DNA of 64,000 bases from Paenibacillus sp. J23TS9 (GCF_018403225.1 NZ_BOSG01000001.1:3270825-3334824), one strand, 5' to 3'; counted from the first letter of the stretch, positions 52,532 through 62,035 are shown. Notes: generated by a model from the sequence alone, not told the origin. Made by a program: numbers and translations.

Positions 52532-53515
52532 TTATAATAGGCTCTCCTTGGTTGTACGCTTGAATATGCCGTTAATGGTGAATAAGAGCACAACGCTGAT
52601 CACCGAGTTGAATATGTTAATGGCCGTACCAAAGGAATAGCGTGCCATACCGAGTCCGTATTTCAAGGAGTACATATCGAGCACCTGCGAATAATCTGTC
52701 ACCAGATTGTTACTGAGCAGGAACTGCTTCTCAAAGCCGATGTTCAGCAGGTTGCCGACAGACATAATCAGCAAAACGATAATGGTCGGCCTGATTCCCG
52801 GGAGTGTAATATGCCACATCTGGCGCAATCGGCTTGCTCCGTCCACACGGGCTGCTTCGTACAGCTCAGGGCCGATTCCCGCGATAGCGGCGAGATAAAT
52901 AATTGCATTCCAGCCTGTTTCCTTCCAGACATCCGACAAGGTTACAATTCCCCAGAACAGATGCCCTTGTGCCATAAATTGTATCGGCTGATGAGTAAAG
53001 CCCAGTCCCATCAGCAGATCATTGATCAGACCGTTATCGGTAGACAGCATCTTGGTGACGATGCCTGCGGCCACGACCCATGATACAAAGTGGGGAAGAT
53101 ACGAAATCGTTTGTGCAAAACGTTTAAAGAAGCTGATGCGCACCTCGTTCAGCAGAATGGCGAACAGAATCGGGAAAACAAATCCCGCAATCAGCCCCAT
53201 GGTGCTCATCGCCAGCGTATTGCGCAATGACAATAAAAATTGGTCATCGTGGAAGAGTGTTTTGAAATGCTCGAAGCCCACCCACTCCTGCTCAAAGAAG
53301 CTGCGCGCCGGCTTATATTTTTGAAATGCCATCGTCCATCCCCAAAGAGGAAGGTAACTGAATACAAACACCCAAATGACGAATGGTAGTGACATCAAAT
53401 ACAAATACTTCTGATTCTTAAAAGTCCTCCAAAAACGTTTTCGTGATGTAGGCGGTTTTCCGGGCTTTTCTCTGTTGACCGGAGTGCTGTCTGGTATGAT
53501 TGTTGCCGCTTTCAA
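52532..53515 (-). CDS. ABC sugar permease, LplB/CUT1 type
   Basis: 327 residues from a TTG with GGAGGG eight bases upstream. A basic N-terminus, six membrane helices and EAA loop EAARVDGASRLRQMWHITLPG. First gene of the importer-glycosidase operon. No ATPase gene is in the cluster, so a shared MsmX-type ATPase elsewhere must power it. Confidence 0.92.
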   Translation of the reverse strand: MKAATIIPDSTPVNREKPGKPPTSRKRFWRTFKNQKYLYLMSLPFVIWVFVFSYLPLWGWTMAFQKYKPARSFFEQEWVGFEHFKTLFHDDQFLLSLRNTLAMSTMGLIAGFVFPILFAILLNEVRISFFKRFAQTISYLPHFVSWVVAAGIVTKMLSTDNGLINDLLMGLGFTHQPIQFMAQGHLFWGIVTLSDVWKETGWNAIIYLAAIAGIGPELYEAARVDGASRLRQMWHITLPGIRPTIIVLLIMSVGNLLNIGFEKQFLLSNNLVTDYSQVLDMYSLKYGLGMARYSFGTAINIFNSVISVVLLFTINGIFKRTTKESLL

Positions 53516-53554
53516 TGTGAATGCCCTCCTCTCTATGCCCTTATTCTAAACTGT

Positions 53555-53568
53555 TGTAAGCGATTGCA
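53555..53568. promoter_or_regulatory. CcpA cre site before the importer operon
   Basis: TGTAAGCGATTGCA matches the cre consensus TGWNANCGNTNWCA at all but one position on either strand. It lies 40 bases before the first permease gene, consistent with glucose repression by roadblock or promoter overlap. Confidence 0.7.
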
Positions 53569-53650
53569 GTACCCTCAAAATTAGTTATAAAATCATATTA
53601 AAATTAGACATTTTACAGGGTAAATCACATCCATTCCCCCCTAAAATCAT

Positions 53651-53685
53651 AAAAACCCCTTACCGTCATTTTCCCTTACGGTAAG
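53651..53685 (-). terminator. Terminator overlapping the YesN-like gene end
   Basis: CTTACCGT pairs with ACGGTAAG around the sequence AAGGGAAAATG, followed by GGGTTTTT on the minus strand. The left arm includes the stop region of the regulator gene, so regulator and importer are separate transcripts. Confidence 0.8.
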
Positions 53686-55213
53686 AGGTTGGGGATTCCC
53701 CGACATATTTACGAAATTTCATATTAAAATAATCCGGATTCATATAGCCGATTTTTTCAGCCACCTCATAGACTTTCATGCCCTGCTCCAGGTATTCCTT
53801 CGCTTTCTCGATCCGAACCTTGTCCAGATACGTATTGAAGTACTCACCTGTTGTATTCTTGAACATTTTCCCCAAGTAAGCGCTGTTATAATTAAACAAA
53901 TCGGACAATATTTCAAGCTTTAGATTCTCATGATAACGCCTGTGGATCAGCTCCATCATTTTCTGAATATCATTTCCCTTGCTTCCACGGTTGATCTGTT
54001 CGGAGACTTGCTGCAGAAAGGAAACCGTCTCCTCCATCAGATCACGGATATGCCCGCTTTGATAGAAGGCTCCAACTGGAGCGGCATGCTCGGTCAGAAA
54101 AGGGCGCAAATCCGAATGTGTTGACTCCAGCCTGGCAAGAATGCTCCCCACCATCCGGATAAGATTCTCCTTCAGCTTCAGTTCATCCATCCCGTCTAGC
54201 GCCATTGTGCGGCATATGTTTGCAACGAGCGGTTCCAATTTGGACGGATTGCCGGTTTCAAGAACAAGCAGCAGCCTATTTTCCGCTTCGGCATAATCCA
54301 GCATCTCCTGAAAATCTTCTCCAGTATCGACGCATGCTTCTACAGAAATGTCGCGAATGAATGTATCCTTCGAGCAGAAAAAGCTCATTTTGAGGGCCTC
54401 GCTGGCTGCAGACAAGGATCGATATGCTTCCTGGGCTCCTGAAACAGTACCTCCAGCCGCCGCACTGAATTCCAGATGCTCCCGGTGGATGATCTGCGTA
54501 AGTTCCTGATACAGCTCCCGCTCCGCCTCCTGCAACGGCCGGATGAGAAGAATACCAATATGGGAGGAATAATTAAAGACCATGCCGAGATTCTTACGCT
54601 TGATCATCTGCTCTACATTCTGGCGGATGTCTGACAATCTGTCCTCACTGATGGTATTCATCCGCTTCAGCTTGAGCAGCACCACTTCGCAAGGCCCCTC
54701 TGGAATACCCAGGGATTCGGCATAGCTGTGCATCTGCGCCGCATCGCCCTTACCGGTTTCAGGCTGGAGTAACTCCTTGAGAATCGCTTCCCTGTTGCGG
54801 GTAGGCTCCGCCTCCTGCCACTGGCTGAACTGATGCTCCTTCTCAAGGGTATCTCTCAGCTGATCAAGATAGGAGATCAATTCCTCCTCATCCACAGGCT
54901 TCAACAGATAACCATCGATACGATATGTGATGGCACGCTTCGCATATTCAAAGTCGGCATAACCGCTCAGGATGATCACATGGCTGTCTGCGCCTTGGCT
55001 GCGAAGCTCCTGGATCAGTTCCAATCCGTCCATTCCCGGCATGCGGATATCGGCGATAATCAGTTCGGGCTTATACAAATTATATTTTTCCAAGGCCTCA
55101 TGTCCGTTGGCAGCTGTATCCACCACCTGATACCCCTTTTCATTCCACGGGATCAGCGTTCTTAGTCCTTCACGAAGCTTGGGTTCATCGTCTACAATTA
55201 ACACTTTAATCAT
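53666..55213 (-). CDS. YesN-like response regulator with AraC output domain
   Basis: 515 residues. Receiver at 1-120 (VLIVDDEPKLREGL, phospho-acceptor Asp in IIADIRMPGMDG, KPVDEEEL), a long middle region, and two AraC helix-turn-helix motifs at the C-terminus (LEQGMKVYEVAEKIGYMNPD, KFRKYVGESPTSYRK). It starts six bases after the kinase stop. Expected to activate the importer-glycosidase operon downstream in response to sugar. Confidence 0.92.
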   Translation of the reverse strand: MIKVLIVDDEPKLREGLRTLIPWNEKGYQVVDTAANGHEALEKYNLYKPELIIADIRMPGMDGLELIQELRSQGADSHVIILSGYADFEYAKRAITYRIDGYLLKPVDEEELISYLDQLRDTLEKEHQFSQWQEAEPTRNREAILKELLQPETGKGDAAQMHSYAESLGIPEGPCEVVLLKLKRMNTISEDRLSDIRQNVEQMIKRKNLGMVFNYSSHIGILLIRPLQEAERELYQELTQIIHREHLEFSAAAGGTVSGAQEAYRSLSAASEALKMSFFCSKDTFIRDISVEACVDTGEDFQEMLDYAEAENRLLLVLETGNPSKLEPLVANICRTMALDGMDELKLKENLIRMVGSILARLESTHSDLRPFLTEHAAPVGAFYQSGHIRDLMEETVSFLQQVSEQINRGSKGNDIQKMMELIHRRYHENLKLEILSDLFNYNSAYLGKMFKNTTGEYFNTYLDKVRIEKAKEYLEQGMKVYEVAEKIGYMNPDYFNMKFRKYVGESPTSYRKGK

Positions 55214-55219
55214 CGGGTA

Positions 55220-56998
55220 TTATCCCTCCATTGGAATGCTAAAGGAGATCGCCGTCCCATCGCCGGGGAGACTGTATATGGACAAGCCATAGGGTTCTCC
55301 ATACGTGAGTTTTAATCTGACATGCACATTTCGCAGCCCGATCCGTTCACCTTCACGTTCCTCTGAATCTTCCAGCGTACTTATGACCTTGCTCAGTCTC
55401 TCCGTTGTAATGCCTATACCATTGTCCGTAATCGTAAATCTGGCTTCATTGCCATTCCTCGTAATTTCAACCTTGACGAGTGCCCCTTCAGCATTGTTAT
55501 CCAGACCGTGCACAACCGCATTTTCCACAAGCGGCTGGATGATCAGCGGCGGGACATGCAGGGCTTCAAGACCCGGATCGACAATGAACTCGTACCTCAG
55601 CCGCTCTTCATAACGGAACTGCTGGATATCCAGATAACAGCGGGCCATCTCGAGCTCCTGCTTGAGCGGGATCTTGCTGTTGCCAACCTCCAGATTATTC
55701 CGCATCATTTTACCAAGCAGACGGACGACCCTCGCAATCTCAGTCTGACCCTTCATATGCGCCTCCATACGAATCGATTCCAGCGCATTAAACAGGAAAT
55801 GGGGATTAATCTGACTTGCCAGCATTTTGAAACGGATCTCGCTTTGTTTTTGCTCTAGCAGCCTGTTCTGTTCATTAGAGTGTGTAACTTCTTCCATCAG
55901 GTCATGAATGCTTCGTACCATGGAATTAAACTGCCGTGACAGCAGACCAATTTCATCCTTGCCGTCAATTTGCAGGGTCGTATCAAAATCCCCGAGCCCT
56001 ACCCGGTTGATATGCCTGCTGAGTCTGAGCATCCGCCGCGAGAAGAGAGAAGAAACTCCGTAGATGAGCAGGAAGGCAAGGACAATACTGATCACGATCA
56101 CTGTAAGCGCAAGTCTGATGATTTGGTTCGGCTCTTTGACAATGCTTCCAATCGAAAACACGGAAATGATACGCACACCGTTTTCGCTGGAAACTGGCTT
56201 AAGCTCGTCTATTAGTACTTTTGAAGGGATCCCGTTTAATGTGGCTTCGAAAGTACCGCTTCTTTGAGACATAATGTTTTTGTCCAGCGAGATATCTGTC
56301 AGCTTCTTATCATTCCAGTCACTCCGGTTTGCCGCAATAATATAATCCTGATCGTCCACGATCATCGTATCGAAGGTTTCCTGGTTAAGGATGGAGTTCA
56401 GCATACTGGTATTGACATTCAGCACCAGAACTCCATACTTTTTCAAGCTTTCCAGCTCGATGTTCCGGACCAGGCTCAAATATTTATGATGGTCCCGTTC
56501 ATCCTCAATGTACCTCCAGCTGACCAGACTTTCATGCCGCAGGGCATTCTGATACCATTCACTGGCCTTGATATCATCCGAAGCATTGATCAGCTCCCAG
56601 TTATTCAGCAGTGTTGCATTGTCCGTATACAGCCGAATATTCGATATTTCCTTATAAAGGCGAAGGTATTCCCGCATGTCGGGATAATCCCTGTAGGCCT
56701 CGACCACATCATAAACGCTTTCATATTGCTTGTTGGCAAGCTTTTTGAGTCTGGCATCATTGGATAACCGGTACGAAATATCGAGAGAAACGCGAATGAC
56801 TTCTTCCGTTCTTTTCTTGATCCGGTCCACGTTGGTTGAAGCCTGCTCCATCGCATTGTTAAACGCCATTTGCTTCATTTCAACGGTTAGATAACCACCG
56901 ACCAGAAGCACTGGCAGCAGTGCTGCCAGCAGGAAAGACAAAAGCAGCTTGTTTCGTATTTTGATATCATTCAGCAGCATGACGATCCGATGCCACAT
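55220..56998 (-). CDS. YesM-like sensor histidine kinase
   Basis: 592 residues from the ATG at 56998 (GGGGGA upstream). Membrane helix near 15-37, extracellular dCache-like domain to about 295, second helix near 296-318, HAMP, His_kinase domain with the acceptor histidine in LASQINPHFLFNALESI, and HATPase (NAVVHGLDN, DNGIGI, GIGLRNVHVRL). The LytS/YesM class. Partner is the AraC-type regulator immediately downstream. 85 bases after xylB. Confidence 0.92.
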   Translation of the reverse strand: MWHRIVMLLNDIKIRNKLLLSFLLAALLPVLLVGGYLTVEMKQMAFNNAMEQASTNVDRIKKRTEEVIRVSLDISYRLSNDARLKKLANKQYESVYDVVEAYRDYPDMREYLRLYKEISNIRLYTDNATLLNNWELINASDDIKASEWYQNALRHESLVSWRYIEDERDHHKYLSLVRNIELESLKKYGVLVLNVNTSMLNSILNQETFDTMIVDDQDYIIAANRSDWNDKKLTDISLDKNIMSQRSGTFEATLNGIPSKVLIDELKPVSSENGVRIISVFSIGSIVKEPNQIIRLALTVIVISIVLAFLLIYGVSSLFSRRMLRLSRHINRVGLGDFDTTLQIDGKDEIGLLSRQFNSMVRSIHDLMEEVTHSNEQNRLLEQKQSEIRFKMLASQINPHFLFNALESIRMEAHMKGQTEIARVVRLLGKMMRNNLEVGNSKIPLKQELEMARCYLDIQQFRYEERLRYEFIVDPGLEALHVPPLIIQPLVENAVVHGLDNNAEGALVKVEITRNGNEARFTITDNGIGITTERLSKVISTLEDSEEREGERIGLRNVHVRLKLTYGEPYGLSIYSLPGDGTAISFSIPMEG

Positions 56999-57082
56999 GT
57001 CTATCTTCCCCCATGGCCTCTATTCAGCCGGAAGCTTGCAACCTCACAGGTATTGTCACTTCAGCTCTCTCAACTGTATATC

Positions 57083-58582
57083 CTACTTGCGGTAAGCTGC
57101 AAGTCTATCATTCAAATCTTTCGTCTTCCCGTACACATCCTGGTAAATTCCAAACAGGCCAGAGTACACTTCTACCTGTTCGGGATCGGGGGAGTAGGTC
57201 TTAGCAGGACGAATAAACACTCCGGCGCATTCCGCCAGAGACGAAAACCATTCGCATCCGTATGCCGCCAGCATAGCAGCGCCCATGGCAGGTCCCTGCT
57301 CGCTTTCCAGCTTAATGATATTTGCGTTGAAAATATCCGCCTGCATTTGCAGCCAAACTTCATTTTGTGCTCCCCCACCGATCGCCGTCACTTCGGTGAT
57401 ATCCTTGCCGGATTGCCGGATGATATCTATGGATTCACGGAGCGAGAAAGTAATGCCTTCCATGACCGAACGCGCAAAATGCTTAAGTGTATGGCCGGAA
57501 TCCATTCCAATGAAACTGCCGCGGATATCCGCATCCGGATGAGGCGTGCGCTCACCTGAGATGTATGGCGTGAACAACAATCCCCCGCTTCCGGCAGGAA
57601 CAGCTTCAATGCCTTCGAGCAAGCGATCAAAGGAAGCTTCCTTGGCAAAGGTATCCTTGAACCAGGAAAGACTATGCCCCGCGGCCAGTGTGACCCCCAT
57701 AACGTAAAAAGCATTCTCTTCGCCATGGTTAAAGAAATGCATTTTTCCCTGCGGGTTGATATCCTTGCGGCTTTCATAGGAGAGGACAACCCCTGACGTG
57801 CCGATACTGCACATCGTTTTTCCTTCTCCAAGAATTCCCGCCCCGATCGCACCGCAGGCATTATCCGCGCCACCTGCAAACACCCTGGTCGATGGAAGCA
57901 ATCCGGCAGCTTCAGCCACTTCCGGCAGCAGCGTTCCTGTCAGTTCAGAGGATTCTACCAACGGAGGGCATAAAGACAGCGGCAGATCAAAGGCCTCAGC
58001 AATTTCAGAGCTCCATACCTTATTCGCTACATCCAACAGAAGCGTACCTGCTGCATCCGAATAATCCATACCAAAGCTGCCCGTCAAGCGGTATCTCACG
58101 TAATCCTTCGGCAGCAGAAACAAATCCGCCTGTGACAAAATCTCAGGCTCATGCTCCTGAACCCATAGGATTTTCGGAAGTGTGAACCCTTCAAGCGCAC
58201 GGTTTCGTGCAATATCCAGCAGCTTGCTTCCAAGCGTCTTTTCAATCTTGCGGCACTGCTGCGTTGTCCGAGTGTCATTCCATAGAATGGCCGGACGCAG
58301 AACTTTGCCTTTCGAGTCCACCAATACAAGTCCATGCATCTGTCCCGAGAAGCTCAAGCCCTCCACATCAGCTGGATCAGCTTCGGATTTCTCCATCAGC
58401 CTGCGAAGACTTGCAATGGTACGATCCGCCCAATCTTCCGGATTTTGCTCACTCCAGCCCGGCTCAGGTCTGTGAAGCGGATAGTTCTCCGAATGCTCGC
58501 ATACCACCTTGCCCTCCGCGGAGACAAGCACCGATTTAACCGCACTCGTCCCGATATCGATTCCAATTACATATTTCATATT
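57083..58582 (-). CDS. xylB: Xylulokinase
   Basis: FGGY-family kinase: D-xylulose + ATP to xylulose 5-phosphate. 499 residues from the ATG at 58582 (AGGAGG six bases upstream). MKYVIGIDIGTSAVKSVLV at the start, GQMHGLV, NDTRTTQQC, GGADNACGAIGAG, GGGAQNEVWLQMQADI and GAAMLAAYGCEWF match XylB. Follows xylA with 128 bases that hold a stem-loop. Confidence 0.94.
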   Translation of the reverse strand, partial: NMKYVIGIDIGTSAVKSVLVSAEGKVVCEHSENYPLHRPEPGWSEQNPEDWADRTIASLRRLMEKSEADPADVEGLSFSGQMHGLVLVDSKGKVLRPAILWNDTRTTQQCRKIEKTLGSKLLDIARNRALEGFTLPKILWVQEHEPEILSQADLFLLPKDYVRYRLTGSFGMDYSDAAGTLLLDVANKVWSSEIAEAFDLPLSLCPPLVESSELTGTLLPEVAEAAGLLPSTRVFAGGADNACGAIGAGILGEGKTMCSIGTSGVVLSYESRKDINPQGKMHFFNHGEENAFYVMGVTLAAGHSLSWFKDTFAKEASFDRLLEGIEAVPAGSGGLLFTPYISGERTPHPDADIRGSFIGMDSGHTLKHFARSVMEGITFSLRESIDIIRQSGKDITEVTAIGGGAQNEVWLQMQADIFNANIIKLESEQGPAMGAAMLAAYGCEWFSSLAECAGVFIRPAKTYSPDPEQVEVYSGLFGIYQDVYGKTKDLNDRLAAYRK

Positions 58583-58646
58583 CCGCCTCCTAAGGCTCAA
58601 GGTGTTGTATTTCAATATCCTAAATCGGTTCCATTAAACAAGCAAA

Positions 58647-58679
58647 AGGCTGCCGAAGAATGCTGTCTTCAGGCAACCT
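58647..58679 (-). other. Stem-loop between xylA and xylB
   Basis: GGTTGCCTGAAGA pairs with TTCTTCGGCAGCC around CAGCA; TTTTGCTTG follows on the minus strand. It could act as a weak terminator or protect the xylA part of the message. Confidence 0.6.
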
Positions 58680-58710
58680 CCGCTGCATGTTACTTGTACG
58701 ATATTTTTGA

Positions 58711-60027
58711 TTATTCAGACAAAATATATTGATTCAGCATCGCCTTCAGCATTTCCTGGCGGCCGGATTCATTTTTACGCGGTTGATTATTATTCAGAGC
58801 ATATTCAGCCAGAGAAGCTAGGGTTGCTTTTCCGGATACGATATCGGCGCCAATGCCTTCCTTAAAGCTGCTGTAACGTTTTTCAACAAAGTTATCGAAT
58901 GCGCCGTCCTCCAGCATTTTGGCCGCTACCTTAAGCCCTTTCGCATAGGTATCCATGCCTGCGATATGAGCGTGGAACAGATCCTCGGGTTCGAAGGATT
59001 GACGGCGTACTTTTGCATCGAAGTTGATGCCGCCTTTGCCAAGTCCATCATTCTTCAGCACTTCGTATAAAGTCAGGGTAGCATCATAAATGTTAACCGG
59101 GAATTCATCCGTATCCCAGCCCAATAGCATATCGCCCTGGTTGGCATCCAGTGAACCGAGCATGCCGTTAATACGTGCCACACGCAGTTCATGGTCAAAA
59201 GTATGACCCGCCAAGGTTGCATGGTTAGCTTCCAGGTTCAGTTTGAAATGCTGGTCCAAATCGTATTTTTGCAGGAATGATATCGTCGTAGCTGCATCAA
59301 AATCATATTGGTGTTTGGTCGGCTCTTTCGGTTTCGGTTCGATCAGGAACTGAGCATCAAAGCCGATCTCCTTCGCATAATCGACTGCCATGGAGAACAA
59401 GCGGGCCATATTGTCCATTTCCAGCTTCATGTCGGTGTTCAGAAGGGTTTCATAGCCTTCACGGCCGCCCCAGAATACATAGTTTTCCGCTCCAAGCCGT
59501 TTGCCGACTTCAAGGCCCTTCTTGATCTGGGCAGCTGCATGTGCATATACATCCGCATTGCATGTCGAGCCGGCACCATGCATATAACGCGGATTCGTGA
59601 ACATGTTCGCTGTATTCCACAGCAGCTTTTTACCCGAGCTCTTCATGCCCTGCTCGATCAAATCCACAATGGTATCAATATTGCCGTAGAATTCGTTCAG
59701 ACTGCTGCCTTCCGGTGCAATATCAATATCATGGAAACAAAAGTACTGCAGATTCATTTTATCCATAAATTCAAAGGCCGCTTCCACACGTGCCTTCGCT
59801 TTGTCCATACCGCTAAGATGATCCCAGCTGCGGACTGCCGTATCCGTACCGAACGGATCTGATCCGCCTGCGGTCAATGTATGCCAGTAAGCCATGGCGA
59901 AACGCAGATGCTCTTCCATCGTTTTTCCGGCTACCTTTTCCTCCGGATTATAGTATTTGAATGCAAAGGGGTTGGTAGAACGACTGCCCTCGTAATTGAT
60001 TTTTCCGACGTTTTCAAAATATGCCAT
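58711..60027 (-). CDS. xylA: Xylose isomerase
   Basis: Converts D-xylose to D-xylulose. 438 residues, full family II length. Metal and substrate residues in [57 protein letters not shown] and [15 protein letters not shown] nine bases before the ATG. The promoter region carries a XylR-like operator and a cre-like site; xylR is divergent 250 bases away. Confidence 0.96.
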   Translation of the reverse strand: MAYFENVGKINYEGSRSTNPFAFKYYNPEEKVAGKTMEEHLRFAMAYWHTLTAGGSDPFGTDTAVRSWDHLSGMDKAKARVEAAFEFMDKMNLQYFCFHDIDIAPEGSSLNEFYGNIDTIVDLIEQGMKSSGKKLLWNTANMFTNPRYMHGAGSTCNADVYAHAAAQIKKGLEVGKRLGAENYVFWGGREGYETLLNTDMKLEMDNMARLFSMAVDYAKEIGFDAQFLIEPKPKEPTKHQYDFDAATTISFLQKYDLDQHFKLNLEANHATLAGHTFDHELRVARINGMLGSLDANQGDMLLGWDTDEFPVNIYDATLTLYEVLKNDGLGKGGINFDAKVRRQSFEPEDLFHAHIAGMDTYAKGLKVAAKMLEDGAFDNFVEKRYSSFKEGIGADIVSGKATLASLAEYALNNNQPRKNESGRQEMLKAMLNQYILSE

Positions 60028-60056
60028 GTGTATGCTCCTCCTTAAATTTCCTTGAA

Positions 60057-60070
60057 CGCAAACGTTTACA
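60057..60070. promoter_or_regulatory. cre-like site upstream of xylA
   Basis: Minus strand TGTAAACGTTTGCG matches the cre consensus except at two positions. It is 30 bases before the xylA start, inside the leader. Confidence 0.5.
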
Positions 60071-60094
60071 ACAACATCCTAACACAATGTAATC

Positions 60095-60119
60095 ACTTTG
60101 TATATTGGTTAAACAAAGT
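60095..60119. promoter_or_regulatory. Probable XylR operator
   Basis: Perfect inverted repeat ACTTTGT, 11-base spacer with GTTTAACCAA on the minus strand, ACAAAGT. It resembles the TTTGTTTAAACAACAAA core of Bacillales xyl operators and lies in the xylA-xylR divergent region. Confidence 0.6.
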
Positions 60120-60275
60120 TTTTTTATCTGGATTTTATTTCCCTTGTTCAAAGTATTGGAGCACTTTATACCTTCACGTTAACGTCGGTAATCTGTATTG
60201 CAATTTACGCAAGAAAACTCTAGACTAGGGGTCATACAAAAAATCGTAACGTTCCTGAAGGATGTGTTATACGTC

Positions 60276-61436
60276 GTGAAAGTCACTGGTGACCAGGCGC
60301 TCGTCAAGAAAATAAACAAATCGCTGATCCTGCATACCATTCGCAAGCATGCCGAGCTGTCCCGCGCCAGGATATCGGAAATGACAGGCTTGAACAAAGC
60401 AACCGTGTCCAACCTAGTTGCCGAGCTGCAGGAAGATCAGCTTGTGCTGGAAGCCGGACCCGGAGAATCCAGCGGCGGACGAAAGCCGCTCATCTTGCAT
60501 TTTAATGCCATGGCCGGCTGTGTGATCGGCATGGAGCTCCGCGTCAAACAGCTTACCGCTGTGCTGTGCGATCTGAACGGATCCGTGCTTCGCGAAGCTG
60601 AGTCTCCTCTTTACCAGCATGATCTTCCATATGTCTTTGAAGCCATGAAGACTATGATCGCCACACTTATAGACGCGGCTCCATTAACTCATTACGGTAT
60701 TGTAGGCATCGGTGTCGGTGTTCCAGGCATGGTAGATGAGCATGGGGTGGTACTCTTTGCTCCCAATCTCGGTTGGGAGAAGATTCATCTGCGTGAGCTG
60801 CTAGAGGAAAACTTCTCGATCCCCGTTATTATTGACAATGAAGCCAACAGCGGTGCTCTTGGAGAGCTCAATTTTGGCAGAGGTGAAGATGTAAGGCATC
60901 TGCTCTATATCAGCGCAGGCTCAGGAATCGGCTCCGGGATCATTATCGGTGGAGAGCTCTACAAGGGTTCCAGAGGATACGCCGGTGAGACCGGACATAT
61001 GTGCATCGAAGCGGAAGGAACACCGTGCAGCTGCGGCAGCCGAGGCTGCTGGGAATTGTATGCATCCGAAAAAGCCTATGATCTTGCAGCTTTGGAGCTG
61101 CCTGCTTATCATACACGCGAGCTTATCCGTTACGCCGATCAAGGTAATGCCGCTGCATGCCAGCAGTTCGCCGTGATGGGCACCTATCTTGGCATTGGAC
61201 TGACCAATCTTATTAACAGCTTCAATCCTGAGCTGATTGTCATCGGAGGCGCGCTCTCCGAAGCCCGGGGATGGTTAGAAGGTCCGATGCAGCAAGTTGT
61301 AGCAAGGTGTACGCTTCCCTATCATAAGCAGCAGCTTGAAATCGCATTTTCCACACTCGGCAGCCGTGCAGCAATGATCGGTGCTGGCTTTTCAGCAGCC
61401 ATACATTTTCTGGGTCACACACGCGTTATGATGTAG
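60276..61436 (+). CDS. xylR: Xylose-responsive ROK repressor XylR
   Basis: 386 residues from a GTG at 60276, chosen because this gives the length of B. subtilis XylR (the frame is open from 60198 and the ribosome site is weak). N-terminal helix-turn-helix (LSRARISEMTGLNKATVSNLVA), SSGGRKP, then a ROK sugar-binding domain with DNEANSGALGEL, ISAGSGIGSGIIIGG, ETGHMC and the zinc cysteines CSCGSRGCWE. Represses xyl genes in the absence of xylose. Divergent from xylA. Confidence 0.9.
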   Translation: MKVTGDQALVKKINKSLILHTIRKHAELSRARISEMTGLNKATVSNLVAELQEDQLVLEAGPGESSGGRKPLILHFNAMAGCVIGMELRVKQLTAVLCDLNGSVLREAESPLYQHDLPYVFEAMKTMIATLIDAAPLTHYGIVGIGVGVPGMVDEHGVVLFAPNLGWEKIHLRELLEENFSIPVIIDNEANSGALGELNFGRGEDVRHLLYISAGSGIGSGIIIGGELYKGSRGYAGETGHMCIEAEGTPCSCGSRGCWELYASEKAYDLAALELPAYHTRELIRYADQGNAAACQQFAVMGTYLGIGLTNLINSFNPELIVIGGALSEARGWLEGPMQQVVARCTLPYHKQQLEIAFSTLGSRAAMIGAGFSAAIHFLGHTRVMM

Positions 61437-61453
61437 CTTTGCATGGACGACAC

Positions 61454-61495
61454 AAAAAGGGCCTCTGGAATGATAACTCCACTGGCCCTTTTTAT
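61454..61495 (+). terminator. Terminator of xylR
   Basis: AAAAAGGGCC pairs with GGCCCTTTTT around a 20-base loop that has its own TGG/CCA pairing. Confidence 0.85.
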
Positions 61496-61523
61496 GATCT
61501 AATATAAGCAATACAAATAAAAA

Positions 61524-61966
61524 ACGCCTTTCGGCGTTATGTTTTATGTATGGAGCGGGTGATGGGAATACTCAACATCCTGATTCAAATACGAGCTTCC
61601 AGCTCGCGATATAGAGGAAATGTTGACGCGCGTCCTCGGTGGGACTACCCGGTGAAGCAGGCTCGGACGGTCGCCCCCACGCTGCGTCGGTTCTCTCCTA
61701 CACAACCGCTCAAATAAAAAAACGCCTTTCGGCGTTATGTTTTATGTATGGAGCGGGTGATGGGAATACTCAACATTTTGATTCAAATGCGAGCTTCCAG
61801 CTCGCGGTATAGAGGAAATGTTGACGCGCGTCCTCGGTGGGACTACCCGGTGAAGCAGGCCTCGGACGGTCGCCCCCACGCTGCGTGGGTTCTCTCCCAC
61901 ACAACCGCTCAATAAAAAAACGCCTTTCGGCGTTATGTTTTATGTATGGAGCGGGTGATGGGAATC
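61524..61966. repeat. 198-bp tandem repeat with tRNA-Gly 3' end and terminator
   Basis: Two full 198-bp units (61524-61721, 61722-61919) and the first 46 bp of a third that runs into the true tRNA-Gly gene. Each unit starts with the hairpin ACGCCTTTCGGCGTT, then ATGTATGGAGCGGGTGATGG, which equals the CCA end and last 17 bases of tRNA-Gly(TCC). The remaining 150 bp have hairpins (CGAGCT/AGCTCG; CAACAT/ATGTTG) and differ by a few substitutions and one indel. No protein gene is credible in the 510 bp between xylR and the tRNA. Confidence 0.9.
61914..61936 (-). terminator. Terminator of the rRNA-tRNA operon
   Basis: AACGCC GAAA GGCGTT with seven T on the minus strand, 12 bases after tRNA-Gly(TCC). 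The same hairpin recurs at 61524-61538 and 61722-61736. Confidence 0.85.
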
Positions 61967-62020
61967 GAACCCACGCTATCAGCTTGGAAGGCTGAAGTTC
62001 TACCATTGAACTACACCCGC
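61947..62020 (-). tRNA. tRNA-Gly (TCC)
   Basis: Anticodon stem TCAGC/GCTGA with loop CTTCCAA; acceptor GCGGGTG/CACCCGC; T-loop GGTTCGATTCC; CCA is encoded. Last tRNA of the operon. Confidence 0.96.
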
Positions 62021-62035
62021 ATCGAAAAGAAAGTA

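Noticed and set aside
61524..61966. Insertion sequence or prophage attached at tRNA-Gly
   Set aside because: No transposase or integrase frame exists in the repeat and no terminal inverted repeats are visible; only duplicated tRNA ends remain.
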